Source: Sphingosinicella xenopeptidilytica (GTDB lineage: Bacteria > Pseudomonadota > Alphaproteobacteria > Sphingomonadales > Sphingomonadaceae). Taken from it: a DNA stretch of 64,000 nucleotides. This document shows positions 52,658 to 62,547 of this stretch, piece after piece. The DNA lies in NCBI RefSeq assembly GCF_042676985.1, contig NZ_JBHTIK010000006.1:3830-67829 (forward strand). The letters are read 5' to 3'. Under the pieces are notes generated by a model. It was not told the origin of the DNA. It searched no databases and saw only the letters and a list, made by a program, of their open reading frames with translations. Numbering within the stretch: the first letter of the stretch is position 1; every line of letters starts with the position of its first letter. A program made the translations under genes and the position numbers.

Positions 52658-53353
52658 ATGAGCGTCCAATCAGTGCCAGACGGACCCAGCGAGCCGCGCT
52701 CACTGCTCAAGACGACGATCACGCAGACGATCCGCGACTGGATTATTCAGGGGCGACGGAAACCCGGTGAGCAGTTATCGGACAAGGAGATCGCGCTCGA
52801 ACTCAACGCGAGCCGCACGCCGGTGCGCGAGGCGCTTCTCCAGCTGCAAAGCGAAGGCCTTGTGGAAGTGCGCCCGCAGCGCGGTACCTATGTCTTCAAT
52901 CCCGATGCGGAAGAGATCGCCGAAATTTGCATTGCGCGCGGCCTTTTCGAAGCCGATGCGCTACGGCTCGGTATGCAGTCCGATCCCGACAAGCTCATCG
53001 TGGCGCTCGGCAGGATCGTCGCCCAGGCCGCCATTGCCGTGGAAAAGAGCGATCTCGAAACGGTGGAAGCGCTCGATACGAGTTTCCATGAAACGCTGCT
53101 GAGACTCTCCGGCAACCGCTACCTGCTGGAAAGCTATTCGCGACTCGCGCTCAAGATGCGCGCGCTCCGGCACAGGCTGCCTTCATCGCGTGCGCGTATG
53201 GCGGAGGCCATCAGCCAGCACCGCCGCATCGTGGATCTTATCGCCGTGGGTGCCGTGGACGAAGCCGTGCAATCGATTGCTGATCATGTCAGAAATGTTC
53301 AGCAGGTTCTGGTCGCAAACATTGAGCAGCCTGCCAATGACGATGCCGACTGA
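52658..53353 (+). CDS. GntR-family transcriptional regulator (FadR/FCD subfamily)
   Basis: A 231-residue regulator. The winged helix spans about 20-90 with LSDKEIALELNASRTPVREALLQLQSEGLVEVRPQRGTYV. The FCD ligand domain includes DTSFHETLLRLSGNRYLLESY and the C-terminal QHRRIVDLIAVGAVDEAVQSIADHVRN with His ligands. GGAGA is 11 bases before ATG 52658. It follows the S9 peptidase on the same strand and may control the peptidase and transporter. The shared ATATATCA motif does not match the FadR-type consensus, so a link to this regulator is uncertain. Confidence 0.9.
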   Translation: MSVQSVPDGPSEPRSLLKTTITQTIRDWIIQGRRKPGEQLSDKEIALELNASRTPVREALLQLQSEGLVEVRPQRGTYVFNPDAEEIAEICIARGLFEADALRLGMQSDPDKLIVALGRIVAQAAIAVEKSDLETVEALDTSFHETLLRLSGNRYLLESYSRLALKMRALRHRLPSSRARMAEAISQHRRIVDLIAVGAVDEAVQSIADHVRNVQQVLVANIEQPANDDAD

Positions 53354-53362
53354 GCGAAGAGC

Positions 53363-54925
53363 TCAGCGAGGCCGCTCCAGCTTTATAGTGTAGGAGAGTG
53401 AGGCTGAGCCGTTCTCCGGCACGGTAACCGGCAAGACCCAGCCACCCTGGCCCCGCTCGATTCCCGGCAGGCGTTCCGCAAGATCGAAGGGCACGATGAT
53501 TTCGGCACGAACCGGAACAGGCTTCGCGTTGGTGAGATCGACGCGCCAATCCTGTCGCTTCCGGGTCTCCCGACCCTTCACCAGCCGCCATTGCACATCC
53601 GGGCTCTGTCCGATCGGGAACTCGACACGCTCGTTCACGGCAAGATCGGCGAGATCGGCGCTGCCGACCAGAAGATCGTTCCCCTCGCTCGTCTCGAAAA
53701 TCGTGACCGCACCGGCAGGCAGCGGCAGGCCTAATCCCTTCTCGGTGCTGTTTTTGCTGCGCAGCAGGAAAGGCATCGGTTGATAAGTCGCCGATCCGGA
53801 AGAAACGTTTGCAACATAGAACCGGTCGAACACGGCGGCAGGCTTCTCGATCATCGCGACCTGCTTCTGCCCCTGCGCCGAGACCGTCACGCGTTCCGGC
53901 ACGCGGTAGAGTTTCAGATCGCCGAGATCCTCCTGCTCCGCCACCATCGCGACGGGAGCAGGCGGCGGCGGTGGAGGCGGCGCGGCGAGGGCGGACCGTT
54001 CCCGCCGCTGTGCGGTTACGATGATGTCTGCGGCGGCTTCATAGAATCGTTCTTCTTCCTGCGGCCAGGGCAGGCGGTTGAAAACGTGCCGGGGATGCGT
54101 GCTGGTCGTGTCCATGGGCCAGCATTTCAGATGCAGCGCGGGGTTCGATGGCTTGAGCGGCCGCGCGCTGCGCTCCCTGCGCGGCTGCCCGGCCACGACC
54201 TGCAGCCGCGCGTCCGGAAAGCTCTGTGCCCCGCCGTTGGCGAGGGTGAGCCAGGCGAACAGGGCGAGCTTGCCGTTATCCGCATCCGCCCTGGCAACGT
54301 AGCTCGCCGACCAGTCGAACCCCTGTGCCATGTAAGTGAGCTGAACCGTTGCGGTCACCGGCCGGTCGCTGCGCGTCAGCACGGAGAGTGTTGGGCGCGG
54401 CGAAAGATCGGCGGGGATTTCGGGATAGAGCATCCGCTCGGGCAGGCCGGAGCAGCTGAGGGCCTCATAGCCTTCCGCCGTCTGGACAATCACGCCGCCA
54501 TTCGGCCCGGCCTGAATGATCGCATCCTGTTCGGTCACCTTGCCGGTCTGACGATTGGTACGCTGGAGCGTGACGCGTCGCTTAAGGAAGGCGTCCACCA
54601 GCCCGGCGGGTGAAACGAGCCGCGCGTCGCGGTTCTTCTCGCGGACGCCCTCCGGAAGACCCGTGACGATCGCGGTCTCGGGCAGCAGGCCTTCCGCAAC
54701 GCCTTCGAAGCGCACGGTGCTGTCGCCGGCCGGGATAGTGATCGTCCGTGTTTCGCTGATCAGCGCATAGCCGCCCGGCCAATTCCGATCGAGCGCCCCG
54801 CTGCCGCGGCCCGGCGCGCGGTAGATCGTTACCGCAACGTCGGAAACCTCTCGGGAGACGACGGTCGCGGCCGAGGCGGGCGCGGCCCAGCCGAGCAGCA
54901 GCAGGAGAGGCGCGATCACGCGCAC
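53363..54925 (-). CDS. DUF4139-type secreted protein (second of a tandem pair)
   Basis: A 520-residue protein with a signal peptide (MRVIAPLLLLLGWAAPASA when started at GTG 54925). It has the DUF4139 layout: an N-terminal beta region on RTITIPAGDSTVRFEGVAEGLLPETAIV, then PTLSVLTRSDRPVTATVQLTYMAQGFDWSASYVA, and a C-terminal beta domain ending SLSYTIKLERPR. A Pro-rich loop (APPPPPPPAP) and IIVTAQRRERS interrupt the middle. The function of the family is unknown. It starts 5 bases after the stop of the related upstream gene without a clear ribosome binding site, so translational coupling is likely. It is convergent with the GntR gene. Confidence 0.75.
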   Translation of the reverse strand: MRVIAPLLLLLGWAAPASAATVVSREVSDVAVTIYRAPGRGSGALDRNWPGGYALISETRTITIPAGDSTVRFEGVAEGLLPETAIVTGLPEGVREKNRDARLVSPAGLVDAFLKRRVTLQRTNRQTGKVTEQDAIIQAGPNGGVIVQTAEGYEALSCSGLPERMLYPEIPADLSPRPTLSVLTRSDRPVTATVQLTYMAQGFDWSASYVARADADNGKLALFAWLTLANGGAQSFPDARLQVVAGQPRRERSARPLKPSNPALHLKCWPMDTTSTHPRHVFNRLPWPQEEERFYEAAADIIVTAQRRERSALAAPPPPPPPAPVAMVAEQEDLGDLKLYRVPERVTVSAQGQKQVAMIEKPAAVFDRFYVANVSSGSATYQPMPFLLRSKNSTEKGLGLPLPAGAVTIFETSEGNDLLVGSADLADLAVNERVEFPIGQSPDVQWRLVKGRETRKRQDWRVDLTNAKPVPVRAEIIVPFDLAERLPGIERGQGGWVLPVTVPENGSASLSYTIKLERPR

Positions 54926-54930
54926 GGGCG

Positions 54931-56295
54931 CTAGTACCGCGTGTCGAATGTTGCGGTCAGCTCGGCGGTGCCATTGGCGGGTACAGGCACCTTCCATTCC
55001 ATGCGGTCTGCCGAAACCCTGTTGCCGGGGACGCTCTGCACAGGAATGCGCACGTCGCCCCACAGGCCGCCCTGCAGCACATCCACCGTCACCGGTTCCG
55101 CCCGGGCATTGGTCAGCGTGTAGCGCATCACCGTCTGCCAGCGCCTGTCGGAGAGCCGTTTGCGCTCTTCGACCACGGTCTTCACCTTCACATCGAAGGC
55201 GTCGCCCGTGGGCACGGCAAGCGAGGAGCCCATCGGTGTGTGATCGATCCGGCTTTCGCCAATGAACTGCGGGTCCCCGCGCGCGTCGCGCATGTAGACA
55301 CGGATCGTGCCGGCGGGCAGCTGATCGCCGAGGCCGCCCTGCTTGGAGGTCGAGAACTTGATGACGCTAAGGGCGCTTCTCGGCGTATCGTTGCTGCCGA
55401 GCCAGCCGTTGACGAATTCGTAGGTCTTGCGCGCCGGCGCGCCTTTCACATCGAGGAAGCTCACCTGCTTCTGCTGCGCGTTGGCGATCGTCGTGCGTTC
55501 GGCGAGCGGATAGAGATAGTAATCGCCCAGCCTTTCCCGCGTGCCGCTTTCCGTGCCCGCCTGATCGAGCCGGCCGCCAAGTGCCTGAAATCGATTCTGT
55601 CCGCCGCCCACGTTACCGGCGACGAGCAGCGTCCGCGCATTCGTGTAGGTCGTGCCCGTATTGTTCGTCAGCGTCACCCAGCCCTGCATGTCCGCCGCGC
55701 CCGTCTTCTCGTCGAACAGCATGACATAGTCGCTGGTCCACCCGAGGCCGGGGGTAAGATAAGAGAGGCGCGTCGGCACCGACCCGGCCCGCGCCGCTTC
55801 GATCGTCACCGAAAGCGTCGGGCGTGCACGCAGGTTTTCCGGCACCTTGTCGAAGACTACGCGGACGGGAAGGCCGTCGTCCCGCAACACCTCGATCCGC
55901 GTGCCGATCTGAAGCACGATCCCGCCGTTCGCCGCGAGAACCCGGGCTTGCTCGCGCGTTTCCGCGCCGGTGGCGGGATTGGTGCGGACGATCGTGATCG
56001 TCTGGCCGACCGCCTTTTCCATGAGCTTGTCGGGCGAGAGCAGGTCGTAATCGAAATTCTGCTCGACGATCGCGATGCCGGCCCCGGAAAGGCTGGTGGT
56101 TTCAGGGCGGATCTGCGCCGAAACATCCGGAAATTCCTGACGGCTGCGGCCCGCAGGGACGCTCAGCGTGCGCGCATCCTGCACCAGCGCGATATTGTTG
56201 TTGTAGATGGTGACCGCGAGGTCGCCCTGTGAGCCTTCGGCCAATACCGGTTCGGTCAAAACCAGAAACGGCAGCGCGACCAGCAACGAACGCAT
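54931..56295 (-). CDS. DUF4139-type secreted protein (first of a tandem pair)
   Basis: A 454-residue protein with a signal peptide (LLVALPFLVLTEPVLAEG). It is paralogous in layout to the gene downstream: NNNIALVQDARTLSVPAGRSRQEFPDVSAQIRPETTSLSG at the start, PTLSVTIEAARAGSVPTRLSYLTPGLGWTSDYVM in the middle, and a C-terminal NGTAELTATFDTRY. GGGGAGAC precedes ATG 56295. Both genes look like diverged copies of one duplicated ancestor. The function of this domain family is not known to me; a periplasmic or outer-membrane role is suggested by the signal peptides. Confidence 0.78.
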   Translation of the reverse strand: MRSLLVALPFLVLTEPVLAEGSQGDLAVTIYNNNIALVQDARTLSVPAGRSRQEFPDVSAQIRPETTSLSGAGIAIVEQNFDYDLLSPDKLMEKAVGQTITIVRTNPATGAETREQARVLAANGGIVLQIGTRIEVLRDDGLPVRVVFDKVPENLRARPTLSVTIEAARAGSVPTRLSYLTPGLGWTSDYVMLFDEKTGAADMQGWVTLTNNTGTTYTNARTLLVAGNVGGGQNRFQALGGRLDQAGTESGTRERLGDYYLYPLAERTTIANAQQKQVSFLDVKGAPARKTYEFVNGWLGSNDTPRSALSVIKFSTSKQGGLGDQLPAGTIRVYMRDARGDPQFIGESRIDHTPMGSSLAVPTGDAFDVKVKTVVEERKRLSDRRWQTVMRYTLTNARAEPVTVDVLQGGLWGDVRIPVQSVPGNRVSADRMEWKVPVPANGTAELTATFDTRY

Positions 56296-56437
56296 AGGCG
56301 TCTCCCCATGATATGGAGGATAGTGGCCCGAACACTTTGCTTTGAAAAGGCCTGAAAAAACAGGGGAAGACGCCGGTTCATTCAATGCCGGCCCGTATCA
56401 GACGCGCCGTGCGACCCGGCTGAACATAGCGCGGTCT

Positions 56438-56890
56438 TCAGGCCTGCCGCTTCAGGCGGACGAGCGCTTCGTCCAGTGCCGAAAGGAAGCGTGAACGGTC
56501 TGCCTTGCTGAACGGGGGCGGACCGCCGATCGCATCGCCGTTGGCGCGCAGGTCAGCCATAATCGCCCGGGTGGCAACCGCACTCCCTATGGAATTGGCG
56601 GTGAAGGGCTTGCCGCTCGGCGCGATGACTGTCGCGCCCGCCTTCAGGCAGCGATCGGCGAGCAGGATATCGGCTGTGATGCAGACAGTGGCTCCACCTG
56701 CGCGTTCGGCGATCCAGTCGTCGGCCGCATCGAAGCCGTCACTGACGACGACGCGGCTGATCAGCTCATGCGCGGGGGTGCGGATGGGGCTGTTGCTCAC
56801 GATCGTCACCGGCACTGCGTGACGGAAGGCGACCTTGTATATCTCGTCCTTCACCGGGCAGGCGTCGGCGTCGACGAGGATCTGCGTCAC
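56438..56890 (-). CDS. YaiI/YqxD family (DUF188) protein
   Basis: A 150-residue cytoplasmic protein of the YaiI/YqxD family, related to PIN-like nuclease folds. It has ILVDADACPVKDEIYKVA at the start, DAADDWIAERA and ITADILLADRC in the middle, and the C-terminal IGGPPPFSKADRSRF, which is highly typical of the family. The Asp cluster (DADACP, TADILL, DAADDW) could bind metal. Its ATG overlaps the stop of the DEAD-box helicase (ATGA at 56887-56890), hinting at an RNA-related role. No enzymatic activity is established for the family to my knowledge. Confidence 0.92.
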   Translation of the reverse strand: MTQILVDADACPVKDEIYKVAFRHAVPVTIVSNSPIRTPAHELISRVVVSDGFDAADDWIAERAGGATVCITADILLADRCLKAGATVIAPSGKPFTANSIGSAVATRAIMADLRANGDAIGGPPPFSKADRSRFLSALDEALVRLKRQA

Positions 56891-58653
56891 CGGGGGCGGC
56901 CGTGCTTCGTGTTGCCGCCCGGCTTGCGGCCCGGATGCCGCGCGCCACGCGCATCGGCACCACGTTCACCGGCACCGTGCGAAGGCTTCGGGCGATGTGG
57001 TCGCGACGGCCCCGACCCGGGATTGTCGGCATTGCGGCGGTTATGCCGTGCTGCTTCGCGCGGCTGCCCCTCGATGGGCACGATTTCCACATCGTCGTCG
57101 CTCTCGTTCGCCGGGGATCGTACCATGCTCAGGAAGCGTGCGGCGGCCGCCTGCTGCACTTCAAACAAAGTCTCGTTCGCGGTAATGCGGATCGCGCCGA
57201 TATCGGTGCGGCTGACATGGCCCCGGCGGCAGAGCAAAGGCAGAATCCAGCGCGGATCGGCGTTCTGTCTGCGGCCCATGTTCAGCCGGAACCACGCGCT
57301 GCCTTCGAAGCCGTCGCGTGGGGCGCGCGGGCCGGGTGTGCCGTTCTCCGCCAGCAATTCCTCCGGCTCAGGCAGGGCTGCGCGGTGGACATGCACCAGC
57401 GCGGCAGCGATCTCCTCGGGGCTGCGTTCCGCCAGCAGCCGGCTGGCGAGCGCGCGGTCCTCGTCCGCAATCTCGGTCGGCGCGAGCAGCCGGGTGAGCA
57501 GCCTTTCGCTATCGGCGCTGCGAATTTCATCGGCCGAGGGCGGCGCGATCCACTCCGCCGCGATGCGCGCACCGCGCAGCATGGACTCTACGCGCCTGCG
57601 CCGTGGATACGGCACCAGCAGGATCGCGGTGCCTTTCTTGCCGGCCCGGCCCGTGCGCCCCGATCGATGCTGCAACGCCTCCGCATCGCGCGGTATCTCG
57701 ACATGGATGACGAGCGACAGGCCAGGCAGGTCGATGCCGCGCGCGGCGACATCGGTCGCGACGCAGACGCGCGCGCGCCGGTCACGGAGGGCCTGAAGCG
57801 CCTGATTTCGCTCGTTCTGACTGTGCTCGCCGGAAAGCGCCACCGCCGCGAAGCCGCGCTCGGTCAGGCTCGCGTGCAGATGCCGTACATTGTCGCGTGT
57901 CGCGCAGAACAATATGGCGGTCTCCGCCTCGTGAAAGCGCAGCAGATTGACGACGGCATGTTCGATATCGGACGGCGCGATTGCGACAGCCTGATAGCTG
58001 ATGTCGCCATGCCCGCGATTTTCCTCGACCGTCGAGATGCGCAGCGCGTCGCGCTGATAACGGCGCGCCAGTGCGACGATCGGCTTTGGCATGGTGGCCG
58101 AGAACAACAATGTGCGCCGTTCCTGCGGCGTGGCGTCGAGCAGCTCTTCCAGGTCCTCGCGGAACCCCATGTCGAGCATCTCGTCCGCTTCGTCCAGGAT
58201 GACGGCGGCGAGAGCCCGGAGGTCCAGTGCGCCGCGCTCGAGATGGTCGCGAAGGCGGCCCGGCGTTCCGACGACGATCTGCGCGCCGCGCGCTAGCGCG
58301 CGCCGCTCGAGCGAGGGGTTCATGCCGCCCACACACGTGGTGACCCGCGCGCCGGTGCTTTCGTAGAGCCATGACAACTCGCGGCTTACCTGAAGTGCCA
58401 GCTCGCGCGTCGGTGCGATGACGAGAGCGAGGGGGGCCTCGGCCGGCAGCGCCATGCTCTTATCGTCCAGCAAATCCGCCGCGATGGCGAGGCCGAAGGC
58501 CACGGTCTTGCCGGACCCTGTTTGCGCGGAAACGATCAGATCGCGCCCTTCGGCCTCGGTTTCAAGCACGGCGGCCTGCACGGGGGTGGGCGCCGCGTAG
58601 CCGCGTGTTACGAGCGCTTCGGATAGAAGCGCGGGAATGTTCTTGAAAATCAT
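56887..58653 (-). CDS. DEAD-box RNA helicase (DeaD/CsdA-like) with DbpA-type RNA-binding domain
   Basis: A 588-residue ATP-dependent RNA helicase. Motifs in order are the Q motif region (TPVQAAV), I (SAQTGSGKT), Ia (PTRELA), II (DEAD), III (SAT) and VI (HRSGRTGRAG). After about residue 430 comes a helical region, then a DbpA-type RNA-binding fold around FRLNMGRRQNADPRWILPLLCRRGHVSRTDIGAIRI. A basic, Gly/Arg-rich tail ends the protein. It should remodel structured RNA in ribosome assembly or mRNA turnover. ATG 58653 begins the family-typical IFKNIPALLSEAL; an in-frame ATG at 58671 is possible. Confidence 0.93.
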   Translation of the reverse strand: MIFKNIPALLSEALVTRGYAAPTPVQAAVLETEAEGRDLIVSAQTGSGKTVAFGLAIAADLLDDKSMALPAEAPLALVIAPTRELALQVSRELSWLYESTGARVTTCVGGMNPSLERRALARGAQIVVGTPGRLRDHLERGALDLRALAAVILDEADEMLDMGFREDLEELLDATPQERRTLLFSATMPKPIVALARRYQRDALRISTVEENRGHGDISYQAVAIAPSDIEHAVVNLLRFHEAETAILFCATRDNVRHLHASLTERGFAAVALSGEHSQNERNQALQALRDRRARVCVATDVAARGIDLPGLSLVIHVEIPRDAEALQHRSGRTGRAGKKGTAILLVPYPRRRRVESMLRGARIAAEWIAPPSADEIRSADSERLLTRLLAPTEIADEDRALASRLLAERSPEEIAAALVHVHRAALPEPEELLAENGTPGPRAPRDGFEGSAWFRLNMGRRQNADPRWILPLLCRRGHVSRTDIGAIRITANETLFEVQQAAAARFLSMVRSPANESDDDVEIVPIEGQPREAARHNRRNADNPGSGPSRPHRPKPSHGAGERGADARGARHPGRKPGGNTKHGRPR

Positions 58654-58875
58654 GCTCTCTTGCTTGTGCATTCCGCGACACATGTCGGCGGCGGCAAGGC
58701 GCTATCGCCCGCTTTTGTCACGCGATAGGCGTGTCGCGGCGATCGCGCAATAGACGAACCGGCAGGGCGCCCGTCCCGGCCGCGTCCCTTGCGGGCGCGA
58801 ATGCGGTGCCTGTTTGACTTGATCCCTCCCGGCTGTACCACTTGGGCAACCGTGGAGACCCGATTCAGGACGAAG

Positions 58876-59559
58876 ATGGCAGATCAACACACGGAGACCG
58901 ACTCGCTCGATGTTTTCGATCGGATCATGGATGCGATCGTCATGCAGCGCCTCGCGCCCGGCCAGAAGGTTTCAGAGAACATCCTGACGCGCATGTTCGG
59001 TATCAGCCGCACGGCGGCGCGCAACGCCATGGAGCAGATGACTGCGCAGCAGTTCATGGTTTCGAACTCGCCGCGGATCACGCGGATCGCGCCGCTCACG
59101 CTGCGCGACGTGAAGGAGAACTTCACGATCCGCAAGATGATGGAGCCGAGCATCCTTTCGATGATCTCGCCCCAGATCGAGGAGGCTGAATTCAAGCGCC
59201 GGAACGACGCGATCTTCCACGAAGGCCCCATCCTGAACGACGAGGATGCGCTCCGGCTTCTGAGGGCGAACCGGGAGTTCAACGTCTATATCGCGCAGCA
59301 GACGCAGTTCCAGCTTCTGATCAGCTGGATCCGGCAGCTTGAGGAAACGACGATGCGGATCTACTGGATCTACATCAAGCTCACCAAGTCCATGCCCTAC
59401 CCGTGGGAGCAGCATAAAAGCCTGCTGGAGCTCGTGAAGAACAACCAGACCGACGAAATCCGCAAGCATACGCTGATGATGATCTCGTCCTGCGAGGACC
59501 GGGTCCTCCATGCGATCTTCACGCATGGCAAGCTGAACGCGCACAGCCTCAGCCTCTGA
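58876..59559 (+). CDS. GntR-family transcriptional regulator
   Basis: A 227-residue regulator. The winged helix is at about 15-75 (VFDRIMDAIVMQRLAPGQKVSENILTRMFGISRTAARNAMEQMTAQQFM), followed by an FCD-like all-helical domain with DEDALRLLRANREFNVYIAQQT and a C-terminal HTLMMISSCEDRVLHAI. The HTH differs from the usual VSRTPVREAL by ISRTAARNAM. AGGA stands 6 bases before ATG 58876. It is divergent from the helicase, with 222 bases between, where a TTGACT (58814-58819) could be a -35 element. It precedes a TonB receptor by 217 bases and may regulate it. Confidence 0.87.
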   Translation: MADQHTETDSLDVFDRIMDAIVMQRLAPGQKVSENILTRMFGISRTAARNAMEQMTAQQFMVSNSPRITRIAPLTLRDVKENFTIRKMMEPSILSMISPQIEEAEFKRRNDAIFHEGPILNDEDALRLLRANREFNVYIAQQTQFQLLISWIRQLEETTMRIYWIYIKLTKSMPYPWEQHKSLLELVKNNQTDEIRKHTLMMISSCEDRVLHAIFTHGKLNAHSLSL

Positions 59560-59655
59560 GGGGCCGGATTCTCTGCCCATGCCGGACATGGGCCTCATCA
59601 TGACGTTTCACCGCGTGATTAACGGCCTCTGCAATCATTTCATTTGCGGAATATG

Positions 59656-59692
59656 GCAGCCTTATTTTTAGAAAAATCTCTAATAAGGCTGC
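59656..59692 (+). terminator. Hairpin with T-rich tail between the GntR gene and a TonB receptor
   Basis: GCAGCCTTATT (59656-59666) and its exact reverse complement AATAAGGCTGC (59682-59692) enclose a 15-base loop, with TTTATTT right after. It looks like the intrinsic terminator of the GntR gene. It could also be a leader hairpin of the receptor at 59777. Confidence 0.6.
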
Positions 59693-59776
59693 TTTATTTC
59701 CAATCAGGAATGCGATATCACTTTCCATCTCGCTGAAAAATTCGGTGGAACCGAGCGCGATAAGAGGGGAATTCAA

Positions 59777-62539
59777 ATGATATTCAGGTCTAAATTCAAG
59801 AGCTTGGCTGGTGTGGCGCTGTGGGCCGTCGCGGCTCCGGCGCTGGCGCAGTCGGCCGGGGATGCCGCGCAGGCAGACACGGACGCCGATTCCGAGATCA
59901 TCACGGTCACGGGCACGCGCCTCAAGGGCAATTTCGAAGCGCCGACCCCGGTCCTGGCGCTTGGCACCGAGCTTATCGACCAGCGCGGTACGACAAACGT
60001 CGCCAACGTCATCAACGAAATTCCGGCCTTCACGGGCACGCTGACACCGTCCTCCACCACGCTCAACAGCCGCCAGAACGGCGTGAACGTGGTCGACCTG
60101 CGCGGTCTCGGCCCCAACCGCAACCTCGTGCTCGTCAACGGCCGTCGCTCGACCCCGTTCGACGAGTTCGAGAACATCGACCTCAACGTCGTGCCGTCGC
60201 TGGCCATCAAGCAGGTTGAAATCGTGACGGGCGGCGCCTCTGCGGCTTATGGTTCGGACGCGATCTCGGGCGTCGTCAACCTGATTTACGATGAGAAGCT
60301 CGAAGAACTGCGCCTGAACGCGCAATACGGTCTTGCTGATCGCGGCGATGCACAGAACTTCCGCCTGTCCGGCGCGTGGGGCACAGCCTTCGCTGAAGGT
60401 CGCGGTCATTTCCTGATCGCTGCCGACTACGACGACAACAAGGGCATCCCGAAGGCGTCCGCGCGCAAGTGGCAGCGTAGCAGCCCGGCGATCGTCTCCA
60501 ATCCGCTCGATACCGATGGAGACAGCGCCAATCCGAGCGATGGCATCCCGACCTATATGTTCATCGATAATGCTTCGCTGTTCATCGCCAGCCCCAACGG
60601 CGTGACGCTTCCGGGCGGAGCCGCGGGCAACCTCGAGTTCTTCCCGGACGGCATTGCGCGCACGCGCGTGCTCGGTGACGTCTATGGCACGTTCATGGGC
60701 GGCGGCAGCGGTTCGCAGCTCGGCAACAACAGCGCGCTTGTCGTTCCGACCGAGCGGTTCAACGTGCTCGCTGCCGCGAATTACGAGGTCTCGGACAGCG
60801 TTACGCTGTTCGGTGAAGCCAGCTTTGCCCGTTCGAAGTCGCGCGGTGCCCTGGTCAACGGCTTCAGCTTCGGCGCGATCGAAATCCAGCCCGACAACGC
60901 CTATCTCCCGGCTGATGTCGCAGCTCTCAACACGCCCTTCGACCTGTACCGCACTTTCGAGGAAATCGATCCGATCACATCGGCATCGGTCACCGAAAAC
61001 ATGCGCTTCGTGGGCGGTCTCAAGGGCGAGATCGGATCAAACTGGAAATGGGAAGTCTCGGCCCAGTACGGACAGACCGATTTCAGCAACAAGCAGTATA
61101 ACAACCTGCTTCCCGGCAATCTCGCGAAGGCTGCGAATGCTGTAGAAGTTGGCGGCAACATCGTGTGCGGCGTCAATGCCGACGCGGATCCGCTCAACAA
61201 TGATGCTGCCTGCGTGCCGATCAACCTGTTCGGCAAGGGTTCGCCGAGCCAGGCTGCGCTCGATTACATCACCGGAACCGGCATCTCGGACACCCGCATC
61301 AAGCAGTCGGTCTTCGCGGCTGAAATCGGCGGCGAAGCATTCGAAGGCTGGGCCGGTCCGATCGTCGCGACCGTCGGTGCCGAGCATCGCACGCAGAAGC
61401 TGAACCGCACGGTGAACGCGCCCAACGACAATGAGGAGTTCCTCATCGTCAACGCGCAACCGCTGCGCGGCAAGTACGACGTGACCGAAGCGTTCGCCGA
61501 GGTCGGTGTCCCGCTTATCGATGGTGCACAGAGCCTCGATTTCAACGCCGCCGCGCGCTACACGCACTACTCGACGGTTGGCGACGTGGTCACCTGGAAG
61601 GCCGGTCTTGTTTTCGAGCCGACCGACTACCTGCGCTTCCGCGGTACGATCTCTCGCGATATTCGCGCGCCTAGCATCGGTGAGACCTTCGTCGAAACCG
61701 TGCTGCTGTTCGGCAATCTCAATAATCCGTTCATTCCGGGCAGCGGCACGGAGTTGGTTCGTACTCCGCTCTCGGGCAATCCGAACCTGACGGAAGAGCG
61801 CGCCACCACGAAGACGATCGGTGCGGTCGTCACGCTCGGCGGCTTCCGCACGTCGCTCGACTTCTGGGATATCAATCTCAAGGGCGCGATCGGTTCGCTC
61901 GGCGCACAGGATATCGTCAATCGCTGCTTCCGCGGTGAAGAGGCGATGTGCGAATTCGTCACGCTGGACGAAGACGACGAACTCATCGAAGTGCGCCAGC
62001 AGAACCTGAACCTCGGCACATACAAGCTGCGCGGTCTCGATTTTGAGGCACGCTATGCGACTGGCCTTGGCAACGGCACGCTCAACCTCGGTGCGGTGGC
62101 GACGTATCTCATCCACAAGAAGATCGCGCCGACCGGTGGTGAACTTCTCGACGTTGCTGGCGAAGTCGGCGGGCGCAATGCCGGTGGCATGCCCGATTTC
62201 AAGGCGACCCTTTCGGCTGGCTACGACGCTGATCGCTGGGGTGCCTTCGTGCAGGCCCGCTACATCGACGGCGGCGTCTACGACGTGACCTTCGGACCGG
62301 AACAGCTGTCGAAGAAGGAGAACAACGTCGGGGCGGTAGTCTACGTCGACCTGTCGGCAAAGTACAAACTCGACAACCTGTTCGGTTCGAACACGGAAAT
62401 CTACGCGGGCGTCGACAACCTGTTCGATCGCACGCCGCCGATTCTTCCGGCTGACTTCATCTCCAACTCCGCAACCAATGGCAGCGTTTACGACGTGATC
62501 GGTCGCAAACTCTACGTCGGTATTCGCGCCCGCTTCTAG
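59777..62539 (+). CDS. TonB-dependent outer-membrane receptor (large)
   Basis: A 920-residue TonB-dependent receptor, the largest in the window. The signal peptide ends AVAAPALAQ. A TonB-box-like EIITVTGTRLKG precedes the plug, which has VVDLRGLGPNRNLVLVNGRRSTPF and VEIVTGGASAAYGSDAISGVVNL. This LVNGRR/TGGASAAYGSDA type of plug is common in sphingomonad and xanthomonad receptors. The barrel closes with GRKLYVGIRARF, ending in Phe. AGAGGGGAA lies just before the ATG. Its codon use looks somewhat less GC-extreme at third positions than the neighbouring catabolic genes. Substrate unknown. Confidence 0.95.
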   Translation: MIFRSKFKSLAGVALWAVAAPALAQSAGDAAQADTDADSEIITVTGTRLKGNFEAPTPVLALGTELIDQRGTTNVANVINEIPAFTGTLTPSSTTLNSRQNGVNVVDLRGLGPNRNLVLVNGRRSTPFDEFENIDLNVVPSLAIKQVEIVTGGASAAYGSDAISGVVNLIYDEKLEELRLNAQYGLADRGDAQNFRLSGAWGTAFAEGRGHFLIAADYDDNKGIPKASARKWQRSSPAIVSNPLDTDGDSANPSDGIPTYMFIDNASLFIASPNGVTLPGGAAGNLEFFPDGIARTRVLGDVYGTFMGGGSGSQLGNNSALVVPTERFNVLAAANYEVSDSVTLFGEASFARSKSRGALVNGFSFGAIEIQPDNAYLPADVAALNTPFDLYRTFEEIDPITSASVTENMRFVGGLKGEIGSNWKWEVSAQYGQTDFSNKQYNNLLPGNLAKAANAVEVGGNIVCGVNADADPLNNDAACVPINLFGKGSPSQAALDYITGTGISDTRIKQSVFAAEIGGEAFEGWAGPIVATVGAEHRTQKLNRTVNAPNDNEEFLIVNAQPLRGKYDVTEAFAEVGVPLIDGAQSLDFNAAARYTHYSTVGDVVTWKAGLVFEPTDYLRFRGTISRDIRAPSIGETFVETVLLFGNLNNPFIPGSGTELVRTPLSGNPNLTEERATTKTIGAVVTLGGFRTSLDFWDINLKGAIGSLGAQDIVNRCFRGEEAMCEFVTLDEDDELIEVRQQNLNLGTYKLRGLDFEARYATGLGNGTLNLGAVATYLIHKKIAPTGGELLDVAGEVGGRNAGGMPDFKATLSAGYDADRWGAFVQARYIDGGVYDVTFGPEQLSKKENNVGAVVYVDLSAKYKLDNLFGSNTEIYAGVDNLFDRTPPILPADFISNSATNGSVYDVIGRKLYVGIRARF

Positions 62540-62547
62540 AGCCTGAT

